Below, one piece after another: positions 44,294-53,692 of a stretch of DNA of 64,000 bases (the stretch's first letter is position 1; each line of letters opens with the position of its first letter). The stretch lies in contig JAIMBH010000005.1 in assembly GCA_023511485.1 (NCBI GenBank), positions 1 to 64,000 on the forward strand, in the 5' to 3' direction. This stretch comes from Bacillota bacterium. Lineage in GTDB: Bacteria > Actinomycetota > Aquicultoria > Aquicultorales > Aquicultoraceae. The position numbers were made by a program, and so were the translations under genes. A model generated the notes under the pieces. The model saw only the letters and a program-made list of their open reading frames with translations. It was not told where the DNA came from and did not search any database.

Positions 44294-45076
44294 TTAGTAA
44301 TAGCTTATTTTCCCCGAATCTGGGGCCTTCGAACTTTGTCTTTTTAACCTTCTCAAATCGTATACGATAAGTGCAATTGCAACCGGACCGGCAGTCTCAA
44401 CTCGAAGGATAGACTCGCCAAGTGTTACGATTTTTGCGCCGATCTCTTTAAGGCTTAAAACCTCAGAGTCGGCAAGCCCACCCTCAGGGCCGATAACAAG
44501 AGCAACTCTTTTTGCACTCACATCCAGTACTTCGTAGGGAAATTGGGCTCGCTCCTCTTCCCAGAAAACGATAACCTCGTCAAAGCCCTCAAGTTGAACT
44601 AACGCATCGCTAAAAGAAAGTACCGGGCTTACTTTTGGAATAAGAGTGCGGTGGGACTGCTTTGCGGCCTCAGTAGCTATCTTTTGCCACCGCTCGACTT
44701 TTCTTGCGGCTTTCTCGGGCTCTACCTTAACGACCACGCGCTCAGTTAACATAGGAAATATTCCGGTAACACCAATCTCAACCGATTTGCGAACGATATC
44801 GTCCATCTTTGTGCCTTTGGGTAGAGCTTGAAATAGGAATACCTCGGGAAGGCCCTCTTCTGGACGGTAACTCTTGATGACTTTGCCCGTTACCTTCTCG
44901 TCTGAGATGTTTACAATCTCAACATCCGAAACGACTCCTTCTGGATCCACAACTTCGATGACTTCCCCAGCGCGCAGCCGCAAGACATCTCGGATGTGTC
45001 TTGCATCAGAGCCGGTTATATCAACCGCGTATTTAACTGCCCTATCCACAAAAAAGCGGGGCTTAGCCAAGCTCAC
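44294..45076 (-). CDS. rsmE: 16S rRNA (m3U1498) methyltransferase RsmE
   Basis: The 260-aa SPOUT-class enzyme has a PUA-like N-terminal domain (GSDARHIRDVLRLRAGEVIEVVD) and the knot motif VALVIGPEGGLADSEV, then LGESILRVETAGPVAI. It methylates U1498 in 16S rRNA. The start is GTG 45076, overlapping the prmA 3' end by 14 nt. It belongs to the hrcA-dnaJ-prmA-rsmE chain. Its usual follower, mtaB, is 8 kb away. Confidence 0.95.
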   Translation of the reverse strand: MSLAKPRFFVDRAVKYAVDITGSDARHIRDVLRLRAGEVIEVVDPEGVVSDVEIVNISDEKVTGKVIKSYRPEEGLPEVFLFQALPKGTKMDDIVRKSVEIGVTGIFPMLTERVVVKVEPEKAARKVERWQKIATEAAKQSHRTLIPKVSPVLSFSDALVQLEGFDEVIVFWEEERAQFPYEVLDVSAKRVALVIGPEGGLADSEVLSLKEIGAKIVTLGESILRVETAGPVAIALIVYDLRRLKRQSSKAPDSGKISYY

Positions 45077-45926
45077 TCACCACGTTAGTCCACTCACCTA
45101 TATCAAGAATTTTTTTAACTATAAAGCCATTATCTTTAAGAGCTTCAAGAATTCCGCCTTTTTGCTCAACCGTTATACCGGAGGCAATAAAAATCTTAAG
45201 CCCTTTGAGCCTGCGCACTATATCAGGCAAGAAATTAATTATCATTGAAGCAGTTAGATTAGCAACAAGAAGGTCAACCTGTGTGAGTTCAAGGTCTGAA
45301 AAGTCCTTGACTATGAAATCAATTTTATCAGCTACTCCGTTTTCGGCTGCATTTTCTTTTGCGACTTCTATGGCCTGCGGGTCATTATCGATTGCAACAA
45401 CTTTTTTTGCCCCAAGTTTTGCGGCCGCTATCGCAAGTATCCCTGAGCCAGTACCTAGATCAAGCACCGTGTCGGTTCCACGCACAAATTCCTGCAAAAA
45501 TATAAGGCACCCTTCAGTCGTCGGGTGCGAGCCAGTCCCGAAGGCAAGCCCCGGGTCAAGCTGGATTACTATCTCGTTTGGGAAAGACTCGACTTCCTGC
45601 CAGGATGGCCTTATCAAGAACCTGCCGATTCGCACCGGCTTGAAGGATTTTTTGTAATTCTCGGCCCAATCTTCATCAGAAATTGTACTAATGCTAATCG
45701 TAGCCGGATCGGTCTTTAGCCCTTCGAGGTCGATCTTTTCCAATGCAGCTTTTAAAGTTATCTGGATATCCTCAACAGGATAAGATTCTGGCACGTAGGC
45801 GGTAAGGGTCACAGCATCATCTTTGTTATCGATCTGGATACCGGATGGACTTAAGTTTAGCATCGCCGAAGATAGAGCCTCAGCCGCTTCTAAAGATACG
45901 GTAACTTCCACCTTCAGCCAATCCAT
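45063..45926 (-). CDS. prmA: Ribosomal protein L11 methyltransferase
   Basis: The 287-aa class I methyltransferase has an SAM-binding motif TVLDLGTGSGILAIAAAKLGAKKVVAIDNDPQAI, DPGLAFGTGSHPTT before it and VDLLVANLTA as motif IV. It trimethylates L11. The start is ATG 45926 with GGAGG. It lies between dnaJ and rsmE, as in Bacillus-like gene order. Confidence 0.95.
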   Translation of the reverse strand: MDWLKVEVTVSLEAAEALSSAMLNLSPSGIQIDNKDDAVTLTAYVPESYPVEDIQITLKAALEKIDLEGLKTDPATISISTISDEDWAENYKKSFKPVRIGRFLIRPSWQEVESFPNEIVIQLDPGLAFGTGSHPTTEGCLIFLQEFVRGTDTVLDLGTGSGILAIAAAKLGAKKVVAIDNDPQAIEVAKENAAENGVADKIDFIVKDFSDLELTQVDLLVANLTASMIINFLPDIVRRLKGLKIFIASGITVEQKGGILEALKDNGFIVKKILDIGEWTNVVSELG

Positions 45927-46059
45927 GCAATCCTCCGGGTTAGTTCATGGCTTATGAATTTGAGGGCAAGAGGCACGAATTCTGCTATTCCCCAATCCCT
46001 CTCATCAAGGATGGGGAACCTCCGATTCACTGATTTATCCATTTATCCACTCACCAGTT

Positions 46060-47202
46060 TTACTTTTGGCCAAAAGCATCCTTTATGCGGCTGAAAATAC
46101 CGCCGTGTGATGTTTCGTGGATTTCCTCACCCGACTCCCGGGCAAATTCAATTAAAAGTTCCTTTTGTCTTTCGGTTAACTTGCGCGGGGTCTCTATTAC
46201 AACCTGAACTATAATATCACCACGGGAACTACCGCGAAGCGAAGGAACGCCCTTTCCTTTTAGCCTAAAAGTTGTTCCCGTCTGTGTTCCCGGTGCAACT
46301 GTTATTGTTTCAAAACCCTCAAGCGTTGGTACCTGCAATTCCGAACCGATTGCGGCCTGGGTAAATGTTATCGGTAGCTGACAGAAAAGATCGACTCCCC
46401 GGCGCTCGAAGACAGAATGCGGCTTAACATGAAGCGTGACGTACAGGTCTCCGGGTCTTCCACCGCGCAGGCCGGCCTCACCCTTGCCTGTTAGCTTAAG
46501 CGTAACGCCGTTATCCACCCCGGCTGGAATATCGACTTTTATCTTCTCGTGCACAGGTTTTCGGCCCTGGCCGTTACAATCTTTGCATGGTGTTGTAATC
46601 ACCCGACCAGTGCCCTGACATTTAGGGCAGGTCGACGTCCTGATAAATGTACCGAAAACAGTGCGCTGCTCACTTCTGACCTCTCCCGCGCCCCTGCAAG
46701 TAGGACAGGTCGCCGGACTCGTGCCGGGCTCCAGGCCTGTACCACCGCAAGTACTGCAGCCTACCAAGCGGGCGATCTCAACTTCTTTCTCTGCGCCAAA
46801 GACAGCTTCTTCAAAGTCTACCGTTAGCTCAAGGCTTAAATCGGAGCCACGCTGGGCGGTACTTTTCGCTCGCCCACCCTGCTGCTGCCAATTGCCAAAA
46901 AACATGTCAAATATATCGCCAAAAGCGCTCTCGAAGCCGCCACCGAAGCCAGAAAAATCCTCAAAGCCGCCACCAAACGCCGGACCCTTAGCCGAACCAA
47001 ACGTATCATAGTTGCGGCGTTTATCCGGGTCGCTTAAGACCTCGTAAGCCTCGTTGATTTCCTTAAATTTTGCCTCAGCTTTGGGATCGTCCTTATTAAC
47101 ATCAGGGTGATACTTCCGGGCAAGCCTTCGAAACGCTTTCTTGATCTCGTCTTGCGTTGCGCCTTTTGAAACACCCAATATCTCGTAATAGTCTTTGGCC
47201 AT
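46060..47202 (-). CDS. dnaJ: Chaperone DnaJ
   Basis: The 380-aa protein has the full type I layout. The J domain has HPD in [12 protein letters not shown] Gly/Phe-rich region follows ([23 protein letters not shown]). Four zinc-finger repeats come next ([32 protein letters not shown]), then the C-terminal substrate-binding domain. It stimulates DnaK. It follows hrcA after a 277-nt repeat-bearing gap. grpE and dnaK are not in between, so they must be elsewhere. Confidence 0.97.
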   Translation of the reverse strand: MAKDYYEILGVSKGATQDEIKKAFRRLARKYHPDVNKDDPKAEAKFKEINEAYEVLSDPDKRRNYDTFGSAKGPAFGGGFEDFSGFGGGFESAFGDIFDMFFGNWQQQGGRAKSTAQRGSDLSLELTVDFEEAVFGAEKEVEIARLVGCSTCGGTGLEPGTSPATCPTCRGAGEVRSEQRTVFGTFIRTSTCPKCQGTGRVITTPCKDCNGQGRKPVHEKIKVDIPAGVDNGVTLKLTGKGEAGLRGGRPGDLYVTLHVKPHSVFERRGVDLFCQLPITFTQAAIGSELQVPTLEGFETITVAPGTQTGTTFRLKGKGVPSLRGSSRGDIIVQVVIETPRKLTERQKELLIEFARESGEEIHETSHGGIFSRIKDAFGQK

Positions 47203-47479
47203 CTTTACCTCAACATAAACCTATGTTAATTAATATTTCTTGCTCAATATTTTTTATCGCCCAAGCGAGAATTATAGCTTAAGCGATTGCGATAGTACAA
47301 TATGAATTTATTCACAGTTCATGGCCCAGCGCTCAGCAAGTAAGGGCAAGGGAAGAGGGCAAACGCTTTTGATATTGTTATTTAGACTCTTCGACTCTGC
47401 CCCTTGCTGCCTGTTAGCAGCCCTAAAGGGCTGCACTACATTTTTTATAAACCCCGGACCCTAGTCCCTGGACCCTGGA
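47203..47479. repeat. Intergenic repeat: GCAGCCCTAAAGGGCTGCACTACA element and ACCCTGGACC tail
   Basis: At about 47415-47440 a perfect palindrome GCAGCCCTAAAGGGCTGC is followed by ACTACATTTTTTATAAACC and then CCGGACCCTAGTCCCTGG. It is the best copy of the module series seen also at 19780, 24890 and 28400. On the plus strand the hairpin plus T6 resembles a terminator. No gene is seen. Confidence 0.7.
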
Positions 47480-48502
47480 CTATGACCTCAAATCGTTCAA
47501 AGCCTTGGTCAGATTCCCAGCAATGAACTCGACAGCCGAGATGGCCCGCGCATAATTCATGCGGGTTGGGCCGATTATGCCCAGTGTTCCAAAAGCCTCA
47601 TCATCTACATGATAAGTGCTTGCAATTACACTGCAATCTTTAATCTGCTGATCAGCATTCTCAGACCCGATCCGAACAAACACCTTATCACTCCTATATG
47701 AATCCTCCAACCACTGAAGGAGACGGTAACCGTGCTCGAGCGAGCTTAAAAGGGATTGTACTTTACGGAAATCTTCAAACTCTGGCTGGCCGAGAATGCT
47801 TGTTGTACCGCCTAGAAAAACACGCTCTTTGTCCTCGCTCTGCATCACGTCTACTATCTCGTCTATTAGCTGGTGGATAAAGCCTGCAGATTTATAGTCG
47901 GACAAGTCAATAGCGTCTTTAACGGTTGATATCTCGGAAGGTTGAAGCCCCTGAAGCCTCTCGTTTAGCAGGTGCTCAACACCTGAAACATCAACACCGT
48001 GGGTCTCAACGCTGATCGTACGCTTTAAAACCTGTCCTTTATCGGTTATTAGAACCATTAGCATATGTTTTGGCGATAGTGAAACTAGATCGATGTGCTT
48101 AAGGCGACTGCTCTTAAATGTGGGAGCCATGACAACCGCTATGTAGTTTGTAAGCTTTGAGAGGATACTGGTCGTCTCCCGTAGAAGCTCTTCCATCTCC
48201 TTGTTTAAGGCAGAGTAGAGTTTAACTATCGCCTTTTCCTCTTTAAGAGTAAGCCCAGGCTTATCAGCCGTGCTGTCAACATAAAAACGGTAAGCAATAT
48301 CGGTTGGGATGCGCCCTGCGGAAGTATGGGGCTGATGCAAATACCCTAAATCCTCTAATACGGCAAGCTCGTTTCTAACCGTAGCTGAGCTTACACCAAG
48401 CTGATATTTTTCAACAAGCCTGTGAGAGCTCACCGGTTCGGCGGTCAGAATATATTCCTGTACTGCTACAAATAATATTGCTTTCTTTCTAGCATCAAGC
48501 AT
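47480..48502 (-). CDS. hrcA: Heat-inducible transcription repressor HrcA
   Basis: The 340-aa repressor begins MLDARKKAILFVAVQEYILTAEPVSSHRLVEKYQLGVSSATVRNELAVLEDLGYLHQPHTSAGRIPTD, the family's winged helix. GAF-like and dimerisation domains follow, ending with GPTRMNYARAISAVEFIAGNL. It represses heat-shock genes by binding CIRCE. A perfect CIRCE lies 14 nt upstream of its own start, so it is autoregulated. Confidence 0.97.
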   Translation of the reverse strand: MLDARKKAILFVAVQEYILTAEPVSSHRLVEKYQLGVSSATVRNELAVLEDLGYLHQPHTSAGRIPTDIAYRFYVDSTADKPGLTLKEEKAIVKLYSALNKEMEELLRETTSILSKLTNYIAVVMAPTFKSSRLKHIDLVSLSPKHMLMVLITDKGQVLKRTISVETHGVDVSGVEHLLNERLQGLQPSEISTVKDAIDLSDYKSAGFIHQLIDEIVDVMQSEDKERVFLGGTTSILGQPEFEDFRKVQSLLSSLEHGYRLLQWLEDSYRSDKVFVRIGSENADQQIKDCSVIASTYHVDDEAFGTLGIIGPTRMNYARAISAVEFIAGNLTKALNDLRS

Positions 48503-48515
48503 TTTACCGCTCCTT

Positions 48516-48542
48516 TTAGCACTCTCGCAGGGAGAGTGCTAA
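48516..48542. promoter_or_regulatory. CIRCE operator of hrcA
   Basis: TTAGCACTC-N9-GAGTGCTAA is an exact match to the consensus, placed between the promoter and the hrcA Shine-Dalgarno (AAAGGAG). Confidence 0.97.
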
Positions 48543-48546
48543 ATTA

Positions 48547-48576
48547 AATTTATCACCTGTTATGCTTGAATGTCAA
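48547..48576 (-). promoter_or_regulatory. hrcA promoter
   Basis: On the minus strand a perfect TTGACA (48576-48571) is followed after 17-18 nt by TAAATT or ATAAAT. The CIRCE element begins immediately downstream, so bound HrcA would block initiation. Confidence 0.7.
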
Positions 48577-48623
48577 GGACACGTGGATGGGTGTCTACCC
48601 AGTCTAGCTGCGATTTTATCTTT

Positions 48624-49415
48624 TTAATACTGTATTTTAACCAACACCAGGCCTTTGGCAGGGGCGGTTTTGCCTGCCCTAGTTCTATCTCTTGCCTCAA
48701 TTATCGATGGGATATCAGACGGAGATATTGCTCCTAGACCTACATCGATAGCAGTACCAGCAATTATGCGAACCATGTTATGGAGAAAAGCGTGGGCGCG
48801 CACCTTAATAGTGATGAGCCCTTCCAGCGGCTCTCCCGCCCATACTATATCAGACGACCTTTTGCAGGATACCTCTAGCACGGTTCTAACAGGATTTTTA
48901 ATCGTCGCCGCACTTTCGGTAGCACAAAACGAAGTAAAGTCGTGCCTTCCCTTTAGGTAACTTACCGCCTCATCCATGGCCTCAACATCCAGCGGCCGAG
49001 CCTCGTGGTGGACAAACCTGTTTGCAAAAACCGAGCGGTAAAAGCGGTTCAGGATATAGTAATGATACTCACGCCACTTAGGGTCCCGGCGCGCATCGAA
49101 ATCCGGCGAGACCTCCTCGGCATCCTTTGCGGCGATATCTTCCGGCAGTAGCGCGTTAAGCGAGTAAGGAATCCTGTGGATCGGCATACCGGAAGACGTG
49201 AAGAAATTTATCACCTGCCCAAAAGCATGAACTCCTGCATCAGTTCTACCTGCAGCGTTAACCTCAATTACCTCACCCAGCAGAGTACTAAGTGCGGCCT
49301 CGACCTCTGCCTGCAATGTGCGCACGTCTTGCTTCTCTTGCTTCTGCCAACCACTATAGTTGGTGCCGTCGTATTCGAGCACAAGCTTGATATTTCGTGT
49401 AGGTTTATCTTTCAT
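48624..49415 (-). CDS. truA: tRNA pseudouridine(38-40) synthase TruA
   Basis: The 263-aa enzyme has catalytic Asp in NAAGRTDAGVHAFGQVINF, with KLVLEYDGTNYSGWQKQ at the start and FLHNMVRIIAGTAIDVG near the end. It modifies U38-U40 of tRNA anticodon arms. It follows ecfT, the usual end of the extended ribosomal cluster. The rplM-rpsI pair that often comes next is absent. Confidence 0.96.
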   Translation of the reverse strand: MKDKPTRNIKLVLEYDGTNYSGWQKQEKQDVRTLQAEVEAALSTLLGEVIEVNAAGRTDAGVHAFGQVINFFTSSGMPIHRIPYSLNALLPEDIAAKDAEEVSPDFDARRDPKWREYHYYILNRFYRSVFANRFVHHEARPLDVEAMDEAVSYLKGRHDFTSFCATESAATIKNPVRTVLEVSCKRSSDIVWAGEPLEGLITIKVRAHAFLHNMVRIIAGTAIDVGLGAISPSDIPSIIEARDRTRAGKTAPAKGLVLVKIQY

Positions 49416-49447
49416 CTGTCCTCTTAAACATTATTAATTATTAGGTC

Positions 49448-49525
49448 TTGATGTGCCAATGTTCTAAGACGCCAAAGTTAAGAAATAAAAAGGTGTCGCC
49501 GCTTTGCCACGTCTGGAAGTCCAGG
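49448..49525. repeat. Intergenic palindromic repeat, GTGCCAAAG family (copy 4)
   Basis: GATGTGCCAATGTTCTAAGACGCCAAAG is followed by an A-rich spacer and GGTGTCGCCGCTTTGCCACGTC. It shares module order with the copies at 14667, 22960 and 27818. It lies between ecfT and truA. Confidence 0.6.
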
Positions 49526-49527
49526 TT

Positions 49528-50337
49528 TTATACGATCGGTAGTCTGCCAATATATATCAAAACAGCAAACAACACATTCACTACTATAAACCCAATCCAG
49601 TCACCGTTTTTCATCTTAAGCTCACGCATGCGAGTCCTTCCCTCACCTCCACGGTAGGCGCGGGCCTCCATAGCCTCGGCTAGCTCATCCGCCCGCCTAA
49701 ATACGCTTACGAAAAGCGGAATAAGGATAGGGATGAAGCTTCTAAACTTTGCTATCGGGTTTTTTGAGTTAAATCTTGCTCCCCTTGATGCTTGAGCCTT
49801 GATTATCTTATCGGCCTCAACGGAGAGTATCGGTATAAAGCGCAGGGCAATCGTCATCATCATGGCAAGCTCGTGTGACGGCGCCCCTAATCGTTTTAAA
49901 GGTGTGAGCAGATACTCTATAGCATCAGTTAGCTCAACTGGTGTTGAAGTAAGCGTCAGAAACGATGCGCCAACGATTAGAAGAACCAGTCGTATATCGA
50001 TAAATATCCCATCTCTTAAACCCGGAATACTAATATTTACCGGCCCGACAGCCACCCACGGACCACCACCGACCCACAGCTGGATGAGTAGGGTAAGCAC
50101 GAGAATGTAAAATAGAGGCTTGACCCCTTTTAGGGCGAGGCCAACAGGAAGCCTGCTTATATAGACAAACACGCCGATAAGAATGGTCATAACCACAAGA
50201 CCAGTGAAATTTTTAATGAAGAAAATTGCGACTGCGTAAAAGAGGATAAGCAGCAGCTTAACCCTCGGATCAGTTCGGTGAACGGGTGAATCTATAGGAT
50301 AATACTGCCCGGTGATAAACCCAGCACCTACAGACAT
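49528..50337 (-). CDS. ecfT: ECF transporter transmembrane component EcfT
   Basis: The 269-aa protein has five or six membrane helices. N-terminal HRTDPRVKLLLILFYAVAIFF is typical. The coupling-helix motifs are KAQASRGARF and EAMEARAYRGG (two Ala-Arg-Gly-type motifs). It pairs with the two EcfA ATPases to energise vitamin or metal S-components encoded elsewhere. No S-component is in the window. It overlaps the upstream ecfA by 10 nt. Confidence 0.95.
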   Translation of the reverse strand: MSVGAGFITGQYYPIDSPVHRTDPRVKLLLILFYAVAIFFIKNFTGLVVMTILIGVFVYISRLPVGLALKGVKPLFYILVLTLLIQLWVGGGPWVAVGPVNISIPGLRDGIFIDIRLVLLIVGASFLTLTSTPVELTDAIEYLLTPLKRLGAPSHELAMMMTIALRFIPILSVEADKIIKAQASRGARFNSKNPIAKFRSFIPILIPLFVSVFRRADELAEAMEARAYRGGEGRTRMRELKMKNGDWIGFIVVNVLFAVLIYIGRLPIV

Positions 50338-51185
50338 TGTCTCTCCTTAACCGCAGCAAGTATTGTACTGACAACACCTTTCAGGCTTAAAGAATCAACC
50401 GATATATTAAAGCCGCACTCCTTTAGCTTTAAAAGCACCTCTACTGGCTTCGGCAAATCTAGCCCTATACCCTTTATTGTATCCAGCTCGGAGAATACCA
50501 CCTTTGGACAGCCATCTAGTACTACTCTACCGCCGTTTACAACGACAATGCGCCCGACATGCTCTGCGATCTCATCCATATCGTGGGCAGCGATTATTAT
50601 CGTCATTCCTGCTTTGTTTAGCTCATCAAGAATGCGCATAATCTTTGCCTTCCCACGGACATCCAATCCGCTTACCGGTTCATCTAAAACAAGTACGCGG
50701 GGTCTCATGGCAAGTACACCGGCAATAGCTACAAGCCGCTTTTCGCCACCGCTTAAGCTAAACGGAGGCCTGTCGGCAAATTTGTTAAAGTCTAGTCCTA
50801 CGCTCTCGATGGCCTCTTTTGCCCGTACGCGCGCTTCTTTGTCCGAAAGGCCCAGGTTGCGAGGCCCAAAAGACACATCATCTACAACCGTGTCGGCAAA
50901 AAGCTGGCTTTCGGGAAACTGAAATACCAACCCGACCTCTTCCCGCACAAGGCGTGGATGTACGTCTTTGCCTATCTCTTTCCCCTCAAACAACACCCGC
51001 CCCTGTGTAGGAGTTAGAAGCCCATTCAAGTGCTGTATAAGGGTGGATTTTCCCGAGCCGGTCGGCCCAATAAGACCGATAAAATCACCTTCGCCAATTT
51101 TTAAGTCGACATCTTTAAGTGCGACTTGCTCAAGGGATGTACCGGGCAAGTACGTGAAGCTGACATTGACCAACTCAATCAGCAT
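50328..51185 (-). CDS. ECF transporter ATPase (EcfA2-type)
   Basis: The 285-aa ATPase has Walker A GPTGSGKST, Q-loop QFPESQLFADTV, signature LSGGEKRLVAIAG and Walker B VLVLDEPVSGLD. The QFPE sequence at the Q-loop is typical of EcfA2. It overlaps both neighbours by a few nt. With the other EcfA and EcfT it forms the energy-coupling module. Confidence 0.95.
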   Translation of the reverse strand: MLIELVNVSFTYLPGTSLEQVALKDVDLKIGEGDFIGLIGPTGSGKSTLIQHLNGLLTPTQGRVLFEGKEIGKDVHPRLVREEVGLVFQFPESQLFADTVVDDVSFGPRNLGLSDKEARVRAKEAIESVGLDFNKFADRPPFSLSGGEKRLVAIAGVLAMRPRVLVLDEPVSGLDVRGKAKIMRILDELNKAGMTIIIAAHDMDEIAEHVGRIVVVNGGRVVLDGCPKVVFSELDTIKGIGLDLPKPVEVLLKLKECGFNISVDSLSLKGVVSTILAAVKERQCL

Positions 51186-51997
51186 AATGCACTCACCAGC
51201 TCACCTACCGTCAAGATGCCGGTTGGCAAACTCAGACCCGCCGAGACAAGCTCATCTGCAATAAGTTTTGCTTTTGGGACGCCAATGCCGAGTGCGGCAA
51301 GCTCCGATGAGTCGACAAAGACCTCCTTCGGCACACCGGTTTTTATTATGGCCCCGTCTGAAAGTACAACAATTCTATCTGCTTGAACTGCTTCATCAGG
51401 AGAGTGTGTGATGTTTATTACCGTAGTGCCGTGCTCCTTGTTAAGCGCTTTAAGAGTTACCAAAGTATCAGCTCTTCCCTTTGGATCAAGCATGGAAGTG
51501 GCTTCATCAATTACCAGGTATTTTGGATACATGGCTAAGGCTCCTGCTATAGCAATTTTTTGTTTCTGGCCGCCAGAGAGCAAATGGGGCTCATGCTTTG
51601 CGTAAGCCCGCATACCTACGATTTCAAGCGCTTCATCAATGCGTTTACGTATCTCTTTTGGGCCTAGCCCTAAGTTCTCAGGACCAAATGCGACATCTTC
51701 CTCAACGCTAGTTGCAATGATCTGGTTGTCCAGATTTTGAAAGACCATACCTACTCTCTGGCGTATCTGCCAGAGAGAGGATGTGTCGCGCGTTGATAAT
51801 CCGTCTACTAACACTTCCCCTTTTTTTGGAATCAAGAGACCGTTTATATGTTTTGCAAGCGTGGATTTCCCGGAGCCGTTTGGCCCAAGGATAGCGATGA
51901 ACTCACCCTCTTTAATTGTAAGATCGATATTGTTAAGGGCAGTTATTTTGTCTTCTGTTTTGCTGTAACTGTAAGAAACGCCTTTAAATTCAATCAT
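51179..51997 (-). CDS. ECF transporter ATPase (EcfA1-type)
   Basis: The 272-aa ATPase has Walker A GPNGSGKST, Q-loop QNLDNQIIATSVEEDVAFGPENLG, signature LSGGQKQKIAIAGALA and Walker B YLVIDEATSMLD. QNPDNQ/QNLDNQ is the EcfA1 hallmark. It is the first gene of the ecfA1-ecfA2-ecfT-truA unit. A terminator and a long repeat separate it from rplQ. Confidence 0.95.
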   Translation of the reverse strand: MIEFKGVSYSYSKTEDKITALNNIDLTIKEGEFIAILGPNGSGKSTLAKHINGLLIPKKGEVLVDGLSTRDTSSLWQIRQRVGMVFQNLDNQIIATSVEEDVAFGPENLGLGPKEIRKRIDEALEIVGMRAYAKHEPHLLSGGQKQKIAIAGALAMYPKYLVIDEATSMLDPKGRADTLVTLKALNKEHGTTVINITHSPDEAVQADRIVVLSDGAIIKTGVPKEVFVDSSELAALGIGVPKAKLIADELVSAGLSLPTGILTVGELVSALC

Positions 51998-52110
51998 TGT
52001 TTCAATTATAAAGCCATCAGCTACCGGCTATCAGCTGCCAGCCTCAAGACAAAAGAAATAAAAAGCTGATTGTCAATAGCTGATGGCTGACAGCTCCTAG
52101 ATTACTAATC
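51998..52110. repeat. Long repeat-built palindrome, AGCTATCAGC family
   Basis: The left arm is GCCATCAGCTACCGGCTATC then AGCTGCCAGCC. The right arm is AAAGCTGATTGTCAATAGC then TGATGGCTGACAGCT. The arms pair imperfectly over about 30 nt around an A-rich loop. Related units lie at 53545 and 57331. Confidence 0.6.
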
Positions 52111-52151
52111 GCTTAAATTAACGTAACGCTAATCTTTTTGCCAGTAATGTG

Positions 52152-52184
52152 AAAAGGCAAGAACCATGTTAGCTCTTGCCTTTT
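52152..52184 (-). terminator. Intrinsic terminator after rplQ
   Basis: AAAAGGCAAGA and TCTTGCCTTTT form a perfect 11-bp stem with an 11-nt loop, 42 nt after the rplQ stop. T-runs flank both sides, so it could act in both directions. It ends the ribosomal operon. Confidence 0.88.
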
Positions 52185-52225
52185 ACAATAGCATATTTGA
52201 ATTACAACCCATGAACTACCTGCTG

Positions 52226-52576
52226 CTAAACCAGCTCGATCATAGCCATAGGTGCGGCATCACCCTGACGGGGTCCGAGTTTTAGTATTCTCGTATAGCC
52301 GCCATCGCGGTCGGCAAAACGAGGGGCAACTTCGGCAAAAAGTTTGTGGACTACCTCTCTGTCGCGAAGAACTGCTAAAGCTTGCCTTCTTGCATGGAGG
52401 TCGCCTCTTTTGCCAAGGGTGATGATTTTCTCGACCACCGGCCTTAGCTCTTTCGCTTTTGCCTCTGTCGTCCGGACTTTCTCGTGCAAAATAACCTGAC
52501 GAGCCAATCCCCCTAAAATTGCCTTCCTATGGCTGGCACTTGTACCTAATTTTCTGCCTCTCTTTTGGTGCCTCAT
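52226..52576 (-). CDS. rplQ: 50S ribosomal protein L17
   Basis: The 116-aa protein has normal bacterial length. It begins [46 protein letters not shown] and ends [23 protein letters not shown], both family signatures. It is the last gene of the alpha operon, 18 nt after rpoA. Confidence 0.97.
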   Translation of the reverse strand: MRHQKRGRKLGTSASHRKAILGGLARQVILHEKVRTTEAKAKELRPVVEKIITLGKRGDLHARRQALAVLRDREVVHKLFAEVAPRFADRDGGYTRILKLGPRQGDAAPMAMIELV

Positions 52577-52594
52577 TACTGTCTCCTACTATAC

Positions 52595-53524
52595 TTAAGA
52601 TTTAAGCGAAAGCCCAAGTTGATGCAACTTGTCTTTAACTTCCTCAATTGACTTGGCGCCAAAGTTTCTTATCTTCATTAAATCGCTCTCGGTTTGCTCA
52701 ACCAGTTGCTGCACGGTATTAATACCCTCTCGCTTTAAGCAGTTATAAGAACGAACTGAGAGCTCAAGGTCTTCTATCGGTGAGTCAAGGGCCTTATCGC
52801 GCTCGCTAGCATCGGACACAAAAACCGGAGTCGAAGCAAACTCGCTTGCCTGCTCCATGAATAGCCCCATATGATCGTTGATTATTTTTGCACCAATGCT
52901 TACAGCTTCAAAAGGCGTAATAGCACCGTTTGTCGTAACTTCAAGAATCAGCCTGTCAAAATCGGTTCTCTGCCCAACGCGTGTGTTCTCAACCGAATAA
53001 GTCACATTTTTTATAGGGCTAAATATGGAATCGATAGGAATGACTCCGATTGTATCCGAGGATCGTTTATTGCGCTCCGCAGAGACATACCCACGGCCTG
53101 CCTCAACTGTCATCTCTATCTCAAGCTTACCATCCTCGTTTACGGTAGCGATATGCTGGTCTGGATTTATAATTTCCACATCAGCCGGATATTCTATATC
53201 TGCAGCCGTAACGGTCTTTGGGCCCTTAACGTTAAGCCTTAGGGTCGCCGGCTCTTCACCGTGAAGCCTTAAGACAACCTCTTTAAGATTAAGGATAATA
53301 TCGGTCACGTCTTCCTTAACGCCTTTAATGGTGCTAAATTCATGAGCCACACGTGCAATCTTTACCGACGTTATGGCCGCACCCGGCAAAGATGAGAGTA
53401 AAACCCTCCTCATAGAGTTACCCAAAGTGTAACCGAAGCCTCTCTCCAGGGGTTCGACTTTAAACAAAGCTGTATTGTTTCGTCGTTCCTCTATGGAGAT
53501 GGCAGGCTTACGGATATCTAACAT
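52595..53524 (-). CDS. rpoA: RNA polymerase alpha subunit
   Basis: The 309-aa subunit has an N-terminal dimerisation domain (FKVEPLERGFGYTLGNSMRRVLLSSLPGAAIT). After a linker the alpha-CTD follows (about 240-305; LELSVRSYNCLKREGINTVQQLVEQTESDLMKIRNFGAKSIEEVKDKLHQLGLSL), which binds UP elements and activators. It lies between rpsD and rplQ with a 168-nt repeat spacer upstream. Confidence 0.98.
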   Translation of the reverse strand: MLDIRKPAISIEERRNNTALFKVEPLERGFGYTLGNSMRRVLLSSLPGAAITSVKIARVAHEFSTIKGVKEDVTDIILNLKEVVLRLHGEEPATLRLNVKGPKTVTAADIEYPADVEIINPDQHIATVNEDGKLEIEMTVEAGRGYVSAERNKRSSDTIGVIPIDSIFSPIKNVTYSVENTRVGQRTDFDRLILEVTTNGAITPFEAVSIGAKIINDHMGLFMEQASEFASTPVFVSDASERDKALDSPIEDLELSVRSYNCLKREGINTVQQLVEQTESDLMKIRNFGAKSIEEVKDKLHQLGLSLKS

Positions 53525-53539
53525 TAATATATTCCTCCC

Positions 53540-53692
53540 CTTATTAGCTATCAGCTATTAGCAGTCAGCTTTCAGCTTTTAATAAATCATTGCCTCACTT
53601 TGACTGCTTAATTTACTGCCAGCTTTCGAGACCACAGGACCTTCTTCGTATATTCTTTAGGCTGATGGTTGAAAGCTGACAGCCAATTAATA
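53540..53692. repeat. Long repeat-built palindrome upstream of rpoA, AGCTATCAGC family
   Basis: TTAGCTATCAGCTATTAGCA then GTCAGCTTTCAGC on the left faces GGCTGATGGTTGAAAGCTGA then CAGCC on the right. The arms are complementary in part. It is an insertion-like spacer inside the alpha operon, between rpsD and rpoA. Confidence 0.6.
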
